From contig JAJYAS010000188.1 in the NCBI GenBank assembly GCA_021779415.1, positions 1 to 6,686 of the forward strand: a DNA stretch of 6,686 nt. Reading direction: 5' to 3'. The translations under genes and the position numbers were made by a program. Positions 6,594 to 6,686 of this stretch are shown here, piece after piece. The notes under the pieces were generated by a model. That model searched no databases. It was not told the DNA's origin and worked only from the letters and a program-made list of their open reading frames with translations. Origin of the DNA: Bacillota bacterium. Its GTDB lineage: Bacteria; Bacillota_B; Desulfitobacteriia; Desulfitobacteriales; Desulfitobacteriaceae. Every line of letters starts with the position of its first letter. The stretch's first letter is position 1.

Positions 6594-6597
6594 GGAG
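6594..6597 (+). promoter_or_regulatory. Ribosome binding site of the plus-strand hydantoinase gene
   Basis: GGAG nine bases before ATG at 6607. A similar arrangement, GGAGTGA followed by TATGTCCT, occurs 38 to 43 bases upstream (6556-6570), but its ATG at 6564 is followed by one codon and then TAA, so 6607 is the productive start. Confidence 0.65.
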
Positions 6598-6606
6598 TGA
6601 CAGTTT

Positions 6607-6686
6607 ATGTCCTTAGTATTGGGGATTGATACTGGCGGAACCGGAACCTTTACAGACGGGGTGCTACTTGATTTAGACACAAAGGA
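6607..6686 (+). CDS. Hydantoinase/oxoprolinase-family protein, N-terminus only
   Basis: The first 26 codons of a gene that runs off the right edge: MSLVLGIDTGGTGTFTDGVL, then LDLDTK. LGIDTGGT is the N-terminal nucleotide-binding loop of the hydantoinase A/oxoprolinase family (actin-like ATPase fold), normally followed directly by a [FY]TD motif. Here two extra residues, GT, intervene, coded by a tandem copy of GGAACC (6637-6642 and 6643-6648). ATG at 6607 has a good GGAG nine bases upstream. It is divergent from the minus-strand hydantoinase pseudogene and may be its functional replacement, or a displaced N-terminus of it. Whether the rest is intact cannot be seen. Confidence 0.8.
   Translation, partial: MSLVLGIDTGGTGTFTDGVLLDLDTK

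Noticed and set aside
6500..6606. Sigma-54 promoter for the plus-strand hydantoinase gene
   Set aside because: No GG and GC pair with ten intervening bases in a TGGCAC/TTGC context was found in this stretch.

Overview
The window looks like an accessory stretch of a Gram-positive anaerobe of the Clostridia, probably a Desulfosporosinus/Desulfitobacterium-type Peptococcaceae. This is an inference from moderately AT-rich DNA, GGAGG-type ribosome sites, frequent TTG starts, a B12-dependent radical SAM gene, and a hydantoinase/oxoprolinase gene next to a DUF1638 gene. No rRNA, tRNA or CRISPR array was seen.

Left part (1-3430, minus strand): two intact genes in separate transcription units. At 129-1880 is a B12-binding radical SAM protein with a DUF4080-type C-terminus. 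It has its own sigma-A-like promoter and its start is best moved three codons downstream to a second TTG. At 2071-3330 is a 12-helix MFS exporter of the macrolide-efflux-like class. It also starts with TTG, is followed by a terminator hairpin, and is preceded by an excellent promoter and an 8+8 bp inverted repeat lying between promoter and ribosome site.

Middle (about 3396-3786): a composite, non-coding element with mirror-image ends. Three blocks recur in inverted orientation on the two sides: TTATACCTACAA, GTGACTATTCAG and AACCACAGATTACACA. Runs of an ACACAGATTA-type ten-base repeat lie inside. Both outer blocks contain outward-facing -10 sequences, and the left one appears to be the promoter of the MFS gene.

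Right part (4071-6535, minus strand): a decayed two-gene operon. Upstream is a hydantoinase/oxoprolinase-family gene that has lost its N-terminus, has in-frame stops and at least five frame changes, and probably an internal deletion. Two bases after its stop begins a DUF1638 gene broken by one frameshift. At the right edge (6607 onward, plus strand) a second hydantoinase/oxoprolinase gene begins divergently with a good ribosome site. A near-perfect 24-bp AT-rich palindrome lies between the two. The plus-strand fragment supplies just the N-terminal motif the pseudogene lacks. This suggests gene replacement by a paralogue or a local rearrangement.
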